DNA from: Streptomyces sp. H27-C3
GTDB taxonomy: Bacteria; Actinomycetota; Actinomycetes; Streptomycetales; Streptomycetaceae
Direction of reading: 5' to 3'
Assembly (NCBI RefSeq): GCF_030063415.1
Contig: NZ_JASITA010000009.1
Location: forward strand, 24,948 to 88,947
Length of the DNA stretch: 64,000 nt
Below are positions 44,536-52,143 of this stretch, one piece after another; position 1 is the stretch's first letter; the number at the start of each line of letters is the position of its first letter. A program made the position numbers and the translations under genes. Under the pieces are notes generated by a model that did no database searches, was not told where the DNA came from, and saw nothing but the letters and a program-made list of their open reading frames with translations.

Positions 44536-45588
44536 GTGACAGTGACCATGACCAGCATTCAGGCGGCTCCCGAGGGGCATGAGGCGGCGGCCCTCCTCGA
44601 ACGGACCCGCAGCACCGTCAACCCCCAACTGCGCCGCACGGTCGAGAGTCTGCCCCAGTCCATACGCCGCATCGCGATGTACCACTTCGGCTGGGAGAAG
44701 GCCGACGGCAGCCCGGCCGCCGGGCAGGCGGGCAAGGCGATCAGGCCCGCGCTGGTCCTCGCGGCTACCAGGGCGCTCGGCGGAGAGCCCCTGGTCGCCG
44801 TGCGGGCGGCTGCCGCCGTGGAGCTCGCGCACAACTTCACCCTCCTGCACGACGACGTCATCGACGAGGACCCGACCCGTAGGAACAGGCCCACCGCCTG
44901 GACGGTCTTCGGTGTCCCGGACGCGATCGTCGCCGGGGACGCGATGTGCGCCCTCGCGCTGCGGCTGCTCGCCGAGGACTCGCACCCGGCGTCGGCCGAG
45001 GCGTCGGCGCGGCTGGCGGCCTGCATCATCGAACTGTGCGCGGGCCAGCAGGCGGACTGCGCCTTCGAGCGGCTCGGCCCCCAGGACGTCTCCCTCGACG
45101 AGTGCCTCACCATGGCCGAGGCCAAGACGGGAGCCCTGCTGGGCTGCGCGTGCGCGCTCGGTGCGCTGTACGCGGGGGCGGACGCCGAAGAGGTCGCCGC
45201 CATGGACGACTTCGGCCGGGAGGCGGGCCTGGCCTTCCAGCTCATTGACGACCTGATCGGGATCTGGGGCGACCCCGCCCACACGGGCAAGCCCGTGGGA
45301 GCCGATCTGGTCGCCCACAAGAAGTCGCTCCCGGTGGTGGCGGCACTGGCCTCGGGCACGCAGGCCGCCGCCGAACTGGCGGACCTCTACCGCGGCCCGC
45401 TGGACGGGCCGGCGGTCCAGCGGGCCGCCGATGCCGTGGAGCGGGCCGGCGGCAGGGAGTGGGCGCAGGGCCAGGCAGCCGAGCGGATGGCGCGGGCCGT
45501 GCACCATCTGTCGCGGGCGGTGCCGGATCTGGCGGCGGCGGGCGATCTGCTGTCGCTCGCGGAGTTCGTCACGCGGAGGACGCGCTGA
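44536..45588 (+). CDS. Polyprenyl diphosphate synthase, likely encapsulin cargo
   Basis: A 350-residue trans-prenyltransferase that elongates allylic diphosphates with IPP. The first Asp-rich motif DDVIDED is at 106-112 and the second DDLIG at 238-242, with GKAIRPALVLAA ahead. Phe five residues before the first motif suggests a short product (C15-C20); this is inference. GTG 44536 has GAGGAA 6 nt upstream; ATG 44548 is an alternative. Polyprenyl transferases are an established cargo type of family 2 encapsulins in Streptomyces, and linkage to eshA supports that. A short N-terminus (about 25 residues before helix 1) leaves little room for a long loading tail. Confidence 0.88.
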   Translation: MTVTMTSIQAAPEGHEAAALLERTRSTVNPQLRRTVESLPQSIRRIAMYHFGWEKADGSPAAGQAGKAIRPALVLAATRALGGEPLVAVRAAAAVELAHNFTLLHDDVIDEDPTRRNRPTAWTVFGVPDAIVAGDAMCALALRLLAEDSHPASAEASARLAACIIELCAGQQADCAFERLGPQDVSLDECLTMAEAKTGALLGCACALGALYAGADAEEVAAMDDFGREAGLAFQLIDDLIGIWGDPAHTGKPVGADLVAHKKSLPVVAALASGTQAAAELADLYRGPLDGPAVQRAADAVERAGGREWAQGQAAERMARAVHHLSRAVPDLAAAGDLLSLAEFVTRRTR

Positions 45589-45680
45589 TCGGGTGGACGT
45601 GGTGACCAGGTGGTCATGGTGATCGGGTGGTCATGGTGATCGGGTGGACGCGCTGATCGGGAGGTAGTGGTGATCGGGCG
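45578..45680. repeat. Imperfect GATCGGG repeats at the end of the prenyltransferase gene
   Basis: GGACGCGCTGATCGGG, which includes the stop codon of the prenyltransferase gene, recurs at 45646-45661. Between them two copies of GGTCATGGTGATCGGGT-type 17-nt units occur, and GATCGGG appears five times in all. Confidence 0.7.
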
Positions 45681-45741
45681 GGCGGCCGGGCTGAGCATGC
45701 GGATGCACTGACTGCCGGCCGGCCCGGTCGCCCGTCGGCTC

Positions 45742-45777
45742 GCCCGCCCGCCAGGACGCCAGCCCTGGCGGGCGGGC
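45742..45777 (+). terminator. Terminator after the encapsulin-prenyltransferase unit
   Basis: Perfect 14-bp stem, GCCCGCCCGCCAGG with CCTGGCGGGCGGGC, and an 8-nt loop. Confidence 0.88.
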
Positions 45778-45847
45778 CGCCCGTGGGACCGGCGTCAACT
45801 CTAGGATGATCTGCGTCGGTTGAGATCCCTTGGAGAGAGGCCGGACC

Positions 45848-46483
45848 GTGGGCGTGGAAATACGACAGGCGGGGGAGAGCGACCGCGAGGCGCTCGTACG
45901 GCTGCTGGACGCGGCCTTCAGGAACGACCCGGTGAGCAGCTGGGTCTTCCCCGATTCCGCCCACCGCGGCCGCGTCCACGGGCCGTTCATGGGCGTCTTC
46001 CTCGATGCGGCGCTGACCGAGGGGCGGGTCGACGTCACTGAGGACGGCTCGGCAGCCGCCCTCTGGCTGCACGTCGAGGCCGGGGCACCCGATAAGGAGG
46101 ACGACACACCGGCGCGCATGCGTGAGATCGCGGACCCGGACAACGAACGGGCAGAGCTGATCGGCCGGTTGACCGGTGAGGTGCATCCGCATGACCGGGC
46201 GCACGCGTATCTGCTGCTCATCGCGGTCTCCCCGGAGCGGCAGGGCGAGGGGCTCGGCACCGCGCTGATCGGCCCGGCGCTGGACCGCTGCGACCGCGAC
46301 GGTCTGCCCGCGTATCTGGAGGCCAGCAGCGCCCGCAGCCGAGGTCTGTACGAGCGGCTCGGCTTCGCCTTCACCGGCCGCACCGTCGATCTGCCGGAGG
46401 GGCCTCCCATGTGGCCGATGTGGCGGGAACCCGGCGCTTACGACCTCGAGGGCAATGGCGCGCGGGCTCCCGACGCCCTGTGA
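45848..46483 (+). CDS. GNAT acetyltransferase with C-terminus supplied by an inserted element
   Basis: A 211-residue GNAT-fold N-acetyltransferase. The acetyl-CoA loop is VSPERQGEGLGTALI (near 131-145), followed by YLEASSARSRGLYERLGF. GTG 45848 follows GGAGAGAGG by 7 nt. The natural protein should end around MWPMWREPG; here the 166-bp element inserted at 46438 and its sequence encodes the last 14-15 residues (YDLEGNGARAPDAL) and the stop. The domain itself is intact, so activity is probably kept. Before the insertion the same frame would have run on into the downstream repeat array. Substrate unknown. Confidence 0.85.
   Translation: MGVEIRQAGESDREALVRLLDAAFRNDPVSSWVFPDSAHRGRVHGPFMGVFLDAALTEGRVDVTEDGSAAALWLHVEAGAPDKEDDTPARMREIADPDNERAELIGRLTGEVHPHDRAHAYLLLIAVSPERQGEGLGTALIGPALDRCDRDGLPAYLEASSARSRGLYERLGFAFTGRTVDLPEGPPMWPMWREPGAYDLEGNGARAPDAL
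46423..46437 (+). repeat. 15-bp direct repeat, left flank of element copy 2
   Basis: GCGGGAACCCGGCGC abuts the left end of the 166-bp element and recurs exactly at 46604-46618 on the right. It is read as the target-site duplication. Confidence 0.88.
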
Positions 46484-46603
46484 CTCCGCCTCCGGCGTTG
46501 TCGTCGGTCGACGACGCTCCGCGTCGCCTCCCTTCTCCGCCTTGGATTCGAAGCCGCGTGACGCCGCTCGCTGATCCACACTCCATTTCCCCCGAGGTCG
46601 TTA
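46438..46603. mobile_element. 166-bp terminal-inverted-repeat element, copy 2 (MITE-like)
   Basis: Same length and near-identical sequence as 12895-13060: starts TTACGACCTCGAGGGCAA and ends in the complement of TAACGACCTCGGGGGAAA, with the same internal palindrome. One base in each terminal repeat differs from copy 1. It is flanked by exact 15-bp direct repeats. No transposase is encoded, so it would need one in trans. Confidence 0.9.
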
Positions 46604-46618
46604 GCGGGAACCCGGCGC
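46604..46618 (+). repeat. 15-bp direct repeat, right flank of element copy 2
   Basis: GCGGGAACCCGGCGC, identical to 46423-46437. Removing the element and one repeat (181 bp) restores a continuous reading frame from the GNAT gene to 47183. Confidence 0.88.
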
Positions 46619-46647
46619 CCGGGCGGCCTCGGCGTATTCACCCTTGC

Positions 46648-46935
46648 GCAACCACTGCGGGTGGAACACTGTGGGCACCGCAACCACTGCGGGTGGAACA
46701 CTGTGGGCACCGCAACCACTGCGGGTGGAACACTGTGGGCACCGCAACCACTACGGGTGGAGCACTGTGGGCACCGCAACCACTACGGGTGGAACACTGT
46801 GGGCACCGCAACCACTGCGGGTGGAACACTGTGGGCACCGCAACCACTACGGGTGGAGCACTGTGGGCACCGCAACCACTACGGGTGGAGCACTGTGGGC
46901 ACCGCAACCACTGCGGGTGGAACACTGTGGGCAAA
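46648..46935. repeat. Nine-copy 32-bp minisatellite
   Basis: Nine head-to-tail units of exactly 32 bp, consensus GCAACCACTGCGGGTGGAAC followed by ACTGTGGGCACC. Variation is limited to two positions: TGC or TAC before GGG, and GGAAC or GGAGC. The unit contains the small hairpin CCACTGCGGGTGG. No spacers are present. All three plus-strand frames are open through the array, and nine units (288 bp) keep the frame. Confidence 0.97.
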
Positions 46936-47183
46936 GTGGTTGGGGGAGTGCGGCTGTCCGCGGGCTCGGGATCTACCTGGCGGGCGGCGCGAATCTCGCG
47001 GGGCAACTGCCGGCGGAGATCGATGCCCTGGTCCTCAAGGTCTACCCGATCGTCATCGGGTCGGGCGTCCCGGTGTTCTCGACCGGCCTCGAGGTCCACG
47101 ACTTCACCCTCGAACCGACGCGGACCTTCGACAACGGCACCCTCGTCCTCTCGTACAAGAGGATCGATCAACAGGAGCGATGA
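46936..47183 (+). pseudogene. C-terminal fragment of a RibD_C/dihydrofolate-reductase-like protein
   Basis: The frame ending at TGA 47181-47183 encodes GIYLAGGANLAGQLPAEIDA, then a VYPIVIGSGVPVFSTG segment and the terminal SYKRIDQQER. This is the typical C-terminal third of the RibD C-terminal-domain family (dihydrofolate-reductase-like oxidoreductases). The NADPH-binding N-terminal two thirds are missing and the fragment joins directly to the 32-bp minisatellite. It is non-functional on its own. Confidence 0.75.
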
Positions 47184-47220
47184 ACCCGTAGTCGCCGGAC
47201 TGGCAGAGTGCGACGTACGC

Positions 47221-47239
47221 CCATACCTTCGAGGTATGG
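47221..47239 (+). promoter_or_regulatory. Hairpin covering the start codon of the zinc-ribbon gene
   Basis: CCATACCT, TCG loop, AGGTATGG: a perfect 8-bp stem. The right arm contains both the GAGG-like ribosome-binding bases and the ATG (47236-47238), so the folded mRNA would hide the start. Confidence 0.6.
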
Positions 47240-47436
47240 GCAGCAGCAGCGAGCGAGGGACCGGGGGCCGGGTGGGGCACGTCTGCCCGGCCTGCCAAGA
47301 GCCGGTCCGTACCGTCGTCAAGCGACGCAAGAGCCTTGGAGTGTTCGTTCCCGTGTGGGGTCCGGGGCCGTGCCGCAACCCCGCCTGCGGGCAGCGGGCC
47401 GAGGAGCCGGAGGGCGAGTCGGAGACCCGCCCCTGA
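47236..47436 (+). CDS. Small zinc-ribbon protein
   Basis: A 66-residue protein. CPAC near residue 19 and CRNPAC near residue 48 make a two-knuckle zinc ribbon separated by a basic strand RTVVKRRKSLGVFVPVWGPG. The tail is acidic (AEEPEGESETRP). ATG 47236 lies in a hairpin. Similar short zinc-ribbon proteins are seen in Streptomyces without known function. It precedes the next gene by 19 bp on the same strand, so they may be co-transcribed. Confidence 0.65.
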   Translation: MGSSSERGTGGRVGHVCPACQEPVRTVVKRRKSLGVFVPVWGPGPCRNPACGQRAEEPEGESETRP

Positions 47437-47455
47437 ACGGGCTAAAGTCCCGGCC

Positions 47456-48235
47456 ATGGCAGCAGAGGCATGGGCCGGGTGGTACCGGGACCGTAAGGGT
47501 TCCGACGCCGTCACCCTTACGACGGACGGGCAGCGGCTGAGTGCCCGAATTCGAGGAGTCGACTTCGAGGGTGCGGTCTTCGACGCGCTCGTCCCGGTGG
47601 GCGAGCTGCCCCCGGAGAGCGACATGTTCGTACTCGCGGACGGCGCACTGTGCGACTGTGTTCTCGAGTGGGACATACCGATGCCGGTGTACGCGGACGG
47701 CCTGGTCCACCGCGCCACGCTGCACTGCCTGCTCGCCCTCGGCGCTCCTCGCCCCAGTGGCGGCATCGACCGCGAACACCTCAGCCTGACGCTGCACTTC
47801 GACGGGGCGGCGTACGCGTCTCGGCGCGCCGAGGAGAACTTCGAGCAGGCCCTGAACGTGATCCAGTACCGCCTGCCGGCCGGGGCCTATCTGCGGGCGT
47901 GCATCTCCTGCGCCTTCTCCGACTACAACCCGGCGTCCGGCGGGCTGTTCGGCGCTCTGGGCTGCTTCCGCGGAGTGAAGGACGACTACCGGGCCACCGA
48001 GGGCAAGAGCGACCTGATCGAGCTGTGGGACCGGCGCACCGAACTCGTCCAGGAGACCTTCTGCTGCCCGGAGTTCGAGCGTAGGCCCGACGGCGGGCCG
48101 GGGACGGGCTACCGGGGCGCGTTCCCTCAGGTGAACGTCGCCGTGCCGGCCGACGAAGCGGCGGACGCCGAAGACGCGGTGCATGCTGACGATGCGGTGC
48201 ATGCCGAAGGGGACGTCGTACACGCGGAGTCCTGA
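47456..48235 (+). CDS. Hypothetical protein, possibly DUF6304 family
   Basis: A 259-residue soluble protein, start ATG 47456 giving MAAEAWAGWYRDRKGSDAV. The body is beta-rich with alternating hydrophobic residues (LHCLLALGAP, HLSLTLHFDG) and carries CISCAFSDYNP near residue 150 and a second Cys pair FCCPEF near 202. The C-terminal ~30 residues are an acidic repeat of DAVHADDAVHAEGD type, which is probably disordered. I recall a Streptomyces family (DUF6304) starting in this way but cannot confirm it. Function unknown. Confidence 0.75.
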   Translation: MAAEAWAGWYRDRKGSDAVTLTTDGQRLSARIRGVDFEGAVFDALVPVGELPPESDMFVLADGALCDCVLEWDIPMPVYADGLVHRATLHCLLALGAPRPSGGIDREHLSLTLHFDGAAYASRRAEENFEQALNVIQYRLPAGAYLRACISCAFSDYNPASGGLFGALGCFRGVKDDYRATEGKSDLIELWDRRTELVQETFCCPEFERRPDGGPGTGYRGAFPQVNVAVPADEAADAEDAVHADDAVHAEGDVVHAES

Positions 48236-48271
48236 CTTCGCACAGGGTCCGGTGGTGAAGGCCCGGACACG

Positions 48272-48311
48272 CCGTTGCCCCGTACACGCGAGCGCGCGTA
48301 CGGGGCAACGG
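48272..48311. terminator. Terminator between hypothetical gene and snapalysin
   Basis: CCGTTGCCCCGTACxCGCG and CGCGCGTACGGGGCAACGG pair almost perfectly across a short loop. It is placed between convergent genes and likely bidirectional. Confidence 0.85.
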
Positions 48312-48358
48312 TCTGTGCGGGGTCCGGGGAAGCGGTGGGGACTGCCGGCTGCGCCGGG

Positions 48359-49018
48359 TCAGGAAGCCTGGGCGAGGCCGTTCTGCCACAGCTGGTTGAC
48401 GCGGGCGCGCTCACGGGCGTCCGGGTTCGGGTTCTGGCAGGAGGTGCCGGGGCCGCCGCCGGACATCAGCTCGCTGCACGGGCCGGAGTAGTGGTCCGGG
48501 AGACCCAGGACGTGGCCGGTCTCGTGCGAGGTGACGCGGGTCGAGTTGTACTGCTGGTTCTGGCGGTAGTCCAGGAAGATGTAGCCGCGGCCGTGGCCGT
48601 TGGTGCTGGCGTAGGAGCCGCGGGAGTCGTTGCCCTCGCGGTACGTGAAGTCCGGGTTGGATCCCTCCTGCAGCTTCACGTTGGTGACGGAGCTGTTCCA
48701 GATCTGGGTGGAGCGGGCTATCTGGCTGCGGAACGTGGGTGCGCTCGCAGCGGAGTAGATCACGGTGACGGCCTGCGCGCCGGGGTTCGCGGCGCGCTTC
48801 TCGGCGACCGACTCCATGACCGCCGAGAAGAAGGCCTTGTTGGCGGCGGCGTTCTCCTTGGACTTCTCGTACGTCGTCGTGGAGTGGAACGCCGAGACCT
48901 GGGCGGTCTCCACGGGCGCGGCGGACTGGGGGGCCGCCATCGCCGGTGCGCTGCCGAGGGAGGCGAAGGCCAGGCCGAGGCCGAGGGCTGCGCCGAGGGT
49001 GCTCTTGCGGTGTCTCAT
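48359..49018 (-). CDS. snpA: Snapalysin, secreted M7 metalloprotease
   Basis: A 219-residue extracellular protease. A Sec signal peptide ([20 protein letters not shown], cleavage probably after PAMA-A) and a short propeptide precede the catalytic domain. The zinc motif [11 protein letters not shown] (third ligand Asp) is the M7 signature. Two cysteines near the C-terminus (GPCSEL and GTSCQN) form the usual disulfide. ATG 49018 is fixed by the signal peptide. The gene is divergent from a LysR regulator, the known snpA-snpR arrangement, in which the regulator activates the protease gene. Confidence 0.94.
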   Translation of the reverse strand: MRHRKSTLGAALGLGLAFASLGSAPAMAAPQSAAPVETAQVSAFHSTTTYEKSKENAAANKAFFSAVMESVAEKRAANPGAQAVTVIYSAASAPTFRSQIARSTQIWNSSVTNVKLQEGSNPDFTYREGNDSRGSYASTNGHGRGYIFLDYRQNQQYNSTRVTSHETGHVLGLPDHYSGPCSELMSGGGPGTSCQNPNPDARERARVNQLWQNGLAQAS

Positions 49019-49281
49019 GGGGGGTTTCCTACTCGTCCGGTGAAGGTGAACGGTTGGGTACGACAGAGTGTCGGGGTCCCTGAGGCCGCTGGGGATGATG
49101 CCAACCGGTGATAGCGCGAGCGCATCACCGGCGGTACGACGCTCAACCCACCTGTAGCTCATTCCCTTTGGAGTTCACGTTCTTTGCCAGCGCTTCTGGG
49201 GCTCAACCCTCTTGAAAATGACGCCAATTGCTGTGCTTCGGGTGTCTGGTGTGGCGCAAGGGGTCGCCGTAGGCTCGGGGT

Positions 49282-50244
49282 ATGGAGCTTGAGGTCAGGC
49301 ACCTTCGTGCGTTGTGCGCCATCGCCGACACGGGCAGCCTGCACAAGGCGGCCCGCATGCTCGGTACGACGCAGCCGTCGCTGACCACCCAGCTCCGCCG
49401 CATCGAGAACGCGCTGGGCGCGGAGCTGTTCTCCCGCGAGCGCACCGGCTGCCGACCGACCCCGCTGGGGCTCGCGGTGCTGAGCAGGGCGCGGCCCCTG
49501 GTGGACGGGATGAACGTGCTGGTGACCGAGACGCGGGCGGCGGTGGCCCGTACGACCCAGGGCCCGCGGCTGCGGATCGGCGCCACCGCCAGCCGCGTCA
49601 TAGGGGGCTGGCTACGCAGGCTCCGGATCCGGCTGCCGGACACGGACACCTCGCTCCAGGTCGATGTGTCGGCCAACGCGCTGCTGCGGATGCTCGCGGC
49701 CGGCCAGCTTGACGTGGCTTTCGTGCACGAGGTGGAGGGCTTCCCGCTGCGCCTCCCGGCCGGGCTCGTGGAGCGCGTACTGGTCGACCGGGAGCCGCAG
49801 TTCATCTGCATGGCCCCGGATCACCCGGCGGCGGCGCGGTCCGTGGTGGAACTGTCCGACCTGGCGGGCGACCGCTGGATGGTCGACCCTGCGGTGGACG
49901 GGGAATGGGACGGCCTGCGCCGCGTCCTGGTCGCGGCCGGGCTCAACCCGCCGCTGCTGCACGGGGATTACCTCACTGCCGCGTCCCTGGTCTCGATCGG
50001 CGAGGCGGTCGCCCCCTGCCAGCCGACCTCGGGACCGCGCGACGACATGGCCATCCGTCCGCTGCGCGGCGACCCGCTCGGCGTGCGCCTGCTGCTGGTC
50101 TCGCGACCGGGGTTCCCCGACTTCGACGCCGTGTACGCCGACCTGGAGACGGCGTACCGCGACGCGGCGATGCGGGCGTCCGGCTACCGGCAGTGGCTGC
50201 TGCGCAACGAGAGCCCGCTGCTGTTGCGCAGTGCGGTGGCGTGA
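49282..50244 (+). CDS. snpR: LysR-family activator SnpR
   Basis: A 320-residue LysR-type regulator. The N-terminal winged helix (residues 1-60, with GSLHKAARMLGTTQPSLTTQ) is followed by the effector-binding periplasmic-protein-like domain (about 90-300). It is divergent from the snapalysin gene with 263 bp between starts, which should hold the shared operator; I could not pick a single T-N11-A site with confidence. Its stop codon TGA (50242-50244) falls in the first copy of a 31-bp tandem duplication. Confidence 0.93.
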   Translation: MELEVRHLRALCAIADTGSLHKAARMLGTTQPSLTTQLRRIENALGAELFSRERTGCRPTPLGLAVLSRARPLVDGMNVLVTETRAAVARTTQGPRLRIGATASRVIGGWLRRLRIRLPDTDTSLQVDVSANALLRMLAAGQLDVAFVHEVEGFPLRLPAGLVERVLVDREPQFICMAPDHPAAARSVVELSDLAGDRWMVDPAVDGEWDGLRRVLVAAGLNPPLLHGDYLTAASLVSIGEAVAPCQPTSGPRDDMAIRPLRGDPLGVRLLLVSRPGFPDFDAVYADLETAYRDAAMRASGYRQWLLRNESPLLLRSAVA

Positions 50245-50305
50245 GCGGGCGGGCTTTCACCGTGGGTGGGTGATGAGCGGGCGGGCTTTCACCGTGGGTG
50301 GGTGA
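50243..50305 (+). repeat. 31-bp direct duplication across the snpR stop
   Basis: Positions 50243-50273 and 50275-50305 are identical over 31 bp, one base apart (period 32). The duplication joins the end of snpR to the start of the following chimeric gene. Confidence 0.9.
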
Positions 50306-50844
50306 GAGGGCAGGCGGCCACGGCCGGTGTGCCGCCGTGGGCGTACGCCGTTCCCTCCCTCGGCATGCTCTCGCTGGTGGCAGCCACCTTTCTGGAGGAC
50401 CGCTCCCGCACGACGGTCGCGCCCTCGGTCGCCATGACCGTCCACTGCGCCACCGGCGCCGTCGTCTTCACCGCCCCGGCCCTGGCCGCCGGGGCCGCGG
50501 TGCCACCCGCCGAGGCGTCGTTCTGGGTGGCGATCGGCTGGCTCGTGGCACTCGCCACGCTCGGCGGATACGGGCTCTACTGGTTCACCGGTACGGCGGG
50601 CTTCTCCGCGAACCTCTACTGCGAGTCCGCGCACGACCCGGCGGCGTGGGCCCCCAAGGAGCGCGGCACGGTCCCCACGGGTGTCGCGGTCGCGCTCTCC
50701 ACGGACATCGCCGTCCGTCGTTTCGCGGAGCGGGAGAACAACATCACGCACTGGACGGAGCTGGAGCGAGGCGGCAATTTCCTCGCGCTGGAGCAGCCGG
50801 TGTTGTTCGCGGCGGATATGCGGGCGTTCTTCGGGGCGGTGTAG
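50302..50844 (+). pseudogene. Chimeric remnant: membrane segment joined to epoxide-hydrolase C-terminus
   Basis: An open frame of 180 codons from GTG 50302. The first ~95 residues are three hydrophobic helices of unknown origin. From GLYWFTGTAGFSANLYCES to the end (THWTELERGGNFLALEQP, then ADMRAFFGAV) it is the C-terminal third of an alpha/beta epoxide hydrolase. The catalytic histidine expected in GGHF is Asn, and the nucleophile domain is absent, so no hydrolase activity is possible. Most likely a deletion joined two genes. It could still be translated as a membrane protein. The region starts at a fresh tandem duplication, consistent with rearrangement. Confidence 0.65.
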
Positions 50845-51023
50845 GGGGAGGGGTGTAGGGGGTGAGCGGGTCGGTTCGGGTTTGGGTGCGGGCCGGTGTG
50901 GCTGCGGGTGAGGGTGCCTGCGGCGCTCTCACCTCCCCGCCCCTTCTCGCTGTGACATTTTGCGGCTGCCGCCGCGTGGGCGGGGCAAGCCCCTGGCCCC
51001 GGACGCTCTTTCGGGCGTGTCCT

Positions 51024-51064
51024 CAAACGCCGGACGGGCTGGATTTCAGCCCGTCCGGCGTTTG
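51024..51064. repeat. Long stem-loop, common Streptomyces intergenic type
   Basis: CAAACGCCGGACGGGCTG pairs perfectly with CAGCCCGTCCGGCGTTTG (18 bp, 5-nt loop). Stem-loops with this sequence are scattered through Streptomyces genomes, often after genes. The surrounding gap 50845-51210 otherwise shows no gene. Confidence 0.85.
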
Positions 51065-51210
51065 AAGGGTCGGCGAAGGGCGGGGCCGGGGCCGGGGGGA
51101 ACCAGCCCGCCGCAGGCGCTCCCGCCCGAACCTCGGCCCCCCACTTACGCTGCCTGTAACAAGCAGCCATGCACCGACCCGCCCGAGCCCGCGCCCCGTG
51201 AAGGACCTCC

Positions 51211-52095
51211 ATGCCACCGTCCCGGTCCCCCCTCGTCGCCGTCACCGGAGCCACCGGCCAGATCGGCAGGCGTGTTTCCCACCGCCTCACCGCCGAGCAC
51301 AGCCCCCTGCGCCTCCTCGGCCGCGACACCTCCCGCCTGCCGAACCTGCCCGGCGCCGCCAAAGCCCCCGCCGCCGCCTACGGCGACGCCACGGCCATGC
51401 GCCGCGCCCTCGACGGCGCTCACACACTCTTCCTCGTCTCCGCGCACGAGAGCGCCGATCGGGTCAGCGAGCACAAGACCGCCGTGGACGCGGCGGTCGC
51501 CGCCGGTGTCGAGCGGATCGTGTACGTGTCGTTCCTGGGCGCGGCCCCGGACGCGACGTTCACCTTCGGCCGCGACCACTGGCACACCGAGAACCACATT
51601 CGTGCCACCGGCCTGCGCCACACCTTCCTGCGCGACAGTTTCTACCTGGCGGCGCTCCCCGCCATGACCGGCACGGACGGTGTGATCCGCGGTCCGGGGG
51701 CCGACGGCCTGGTCTCGGCGGTGGCGCACGAGGACATCGCGGACGCGGCCGCGTCCGTACTGCTCGACGAGGGCGACGACCACGACGGCGTCACGTACGA
51801 CGTCACCGGCTCCCGCGCCCTCTCCCTCGCGGAAGCCGCGGCCGAGCTGAGCCGTGTCACCGGGCGCGGCATCACGTACGTACCGGAGACACGTGAGGAG
51901 GCGTACGCCTCGCGGGCGCAGTACGGCGCCCAGGACTGGGAGGTCACGGGCTGGGTGACGTCGTACGAAGCCATCGCGGCCGGCGAGATGGCGGCCGTCT
52001 CCGACGCCGTGCCGCGGCTGACCGGCCACCCGGCGAAGACATTCGCCGAATTCCTCAAGGAGCACCCGGCGAGCTACCGGCACCTGGTCGGTTAA
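51211..52095 (+). CDS. NmrA-like NAD(P)-binding protein
   Basis: A 294-residue short-chain-dehydrogenase-like protein of the NmrA/SDR-a5 type. The dinucleotide motif is VAVTGATGQIGRRV (residues 8-21); conserved YVSFLGAAPD and TGLRHTFLRDSFYLA follow. There is no YxxxK catalytic pair, so it may be a redox sensor or an isomerase/reductase like quinone oxidoreductase 2 (QorB), which it resembles. Start ATG 51211. It is monocistronic. Confidence 0.88.
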   Translation: MPPSRSPLVAVTGATGQIGRRVSHRLTAEHSPLRLLGRDTSRLPNLPGAAKAPAAAYGDATAMRRALDGAHTLFLVSAHESADRVSEHKTAVDAAVAAGVERIVYVSFLGAAPDATFTFGRDHWHTENHIRATGLRHTFLRDSFYLAALPAMTGTDGVIRGPGADGLVSAVAHEDIADAAASVLLDEGDDHDGVTYDVTGSRALSLAEAAAELSRVTGRGITYVPETREEAYASRAQYGAQDWEVTGWVTSYEAIAAGEMAAVSDAVPRLTGHPAKTFAEFLKEHPASYRHLVG

Positions 52096-52143
52096 GGTCC
52101 GTACCCCTCGGTCTCTCCCTCTGCTTCGGCAGGAGCACGGCGG

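Noticed and set aside
46648..46935. CRISPR array
   Set aside because: The 32-bp units are contiguous with no variable spacers, and there are no cas genes; it is a tandem minisatellite.
46411..47378. Long open frames on both strands across the minisatellite
   Set aside because: They arise because the 32-bp unit lacks stops in several frames. Only the RibD_C tail at 46936-47183 and the zinc-ribbon gene at 47236 have protein-like sequence.
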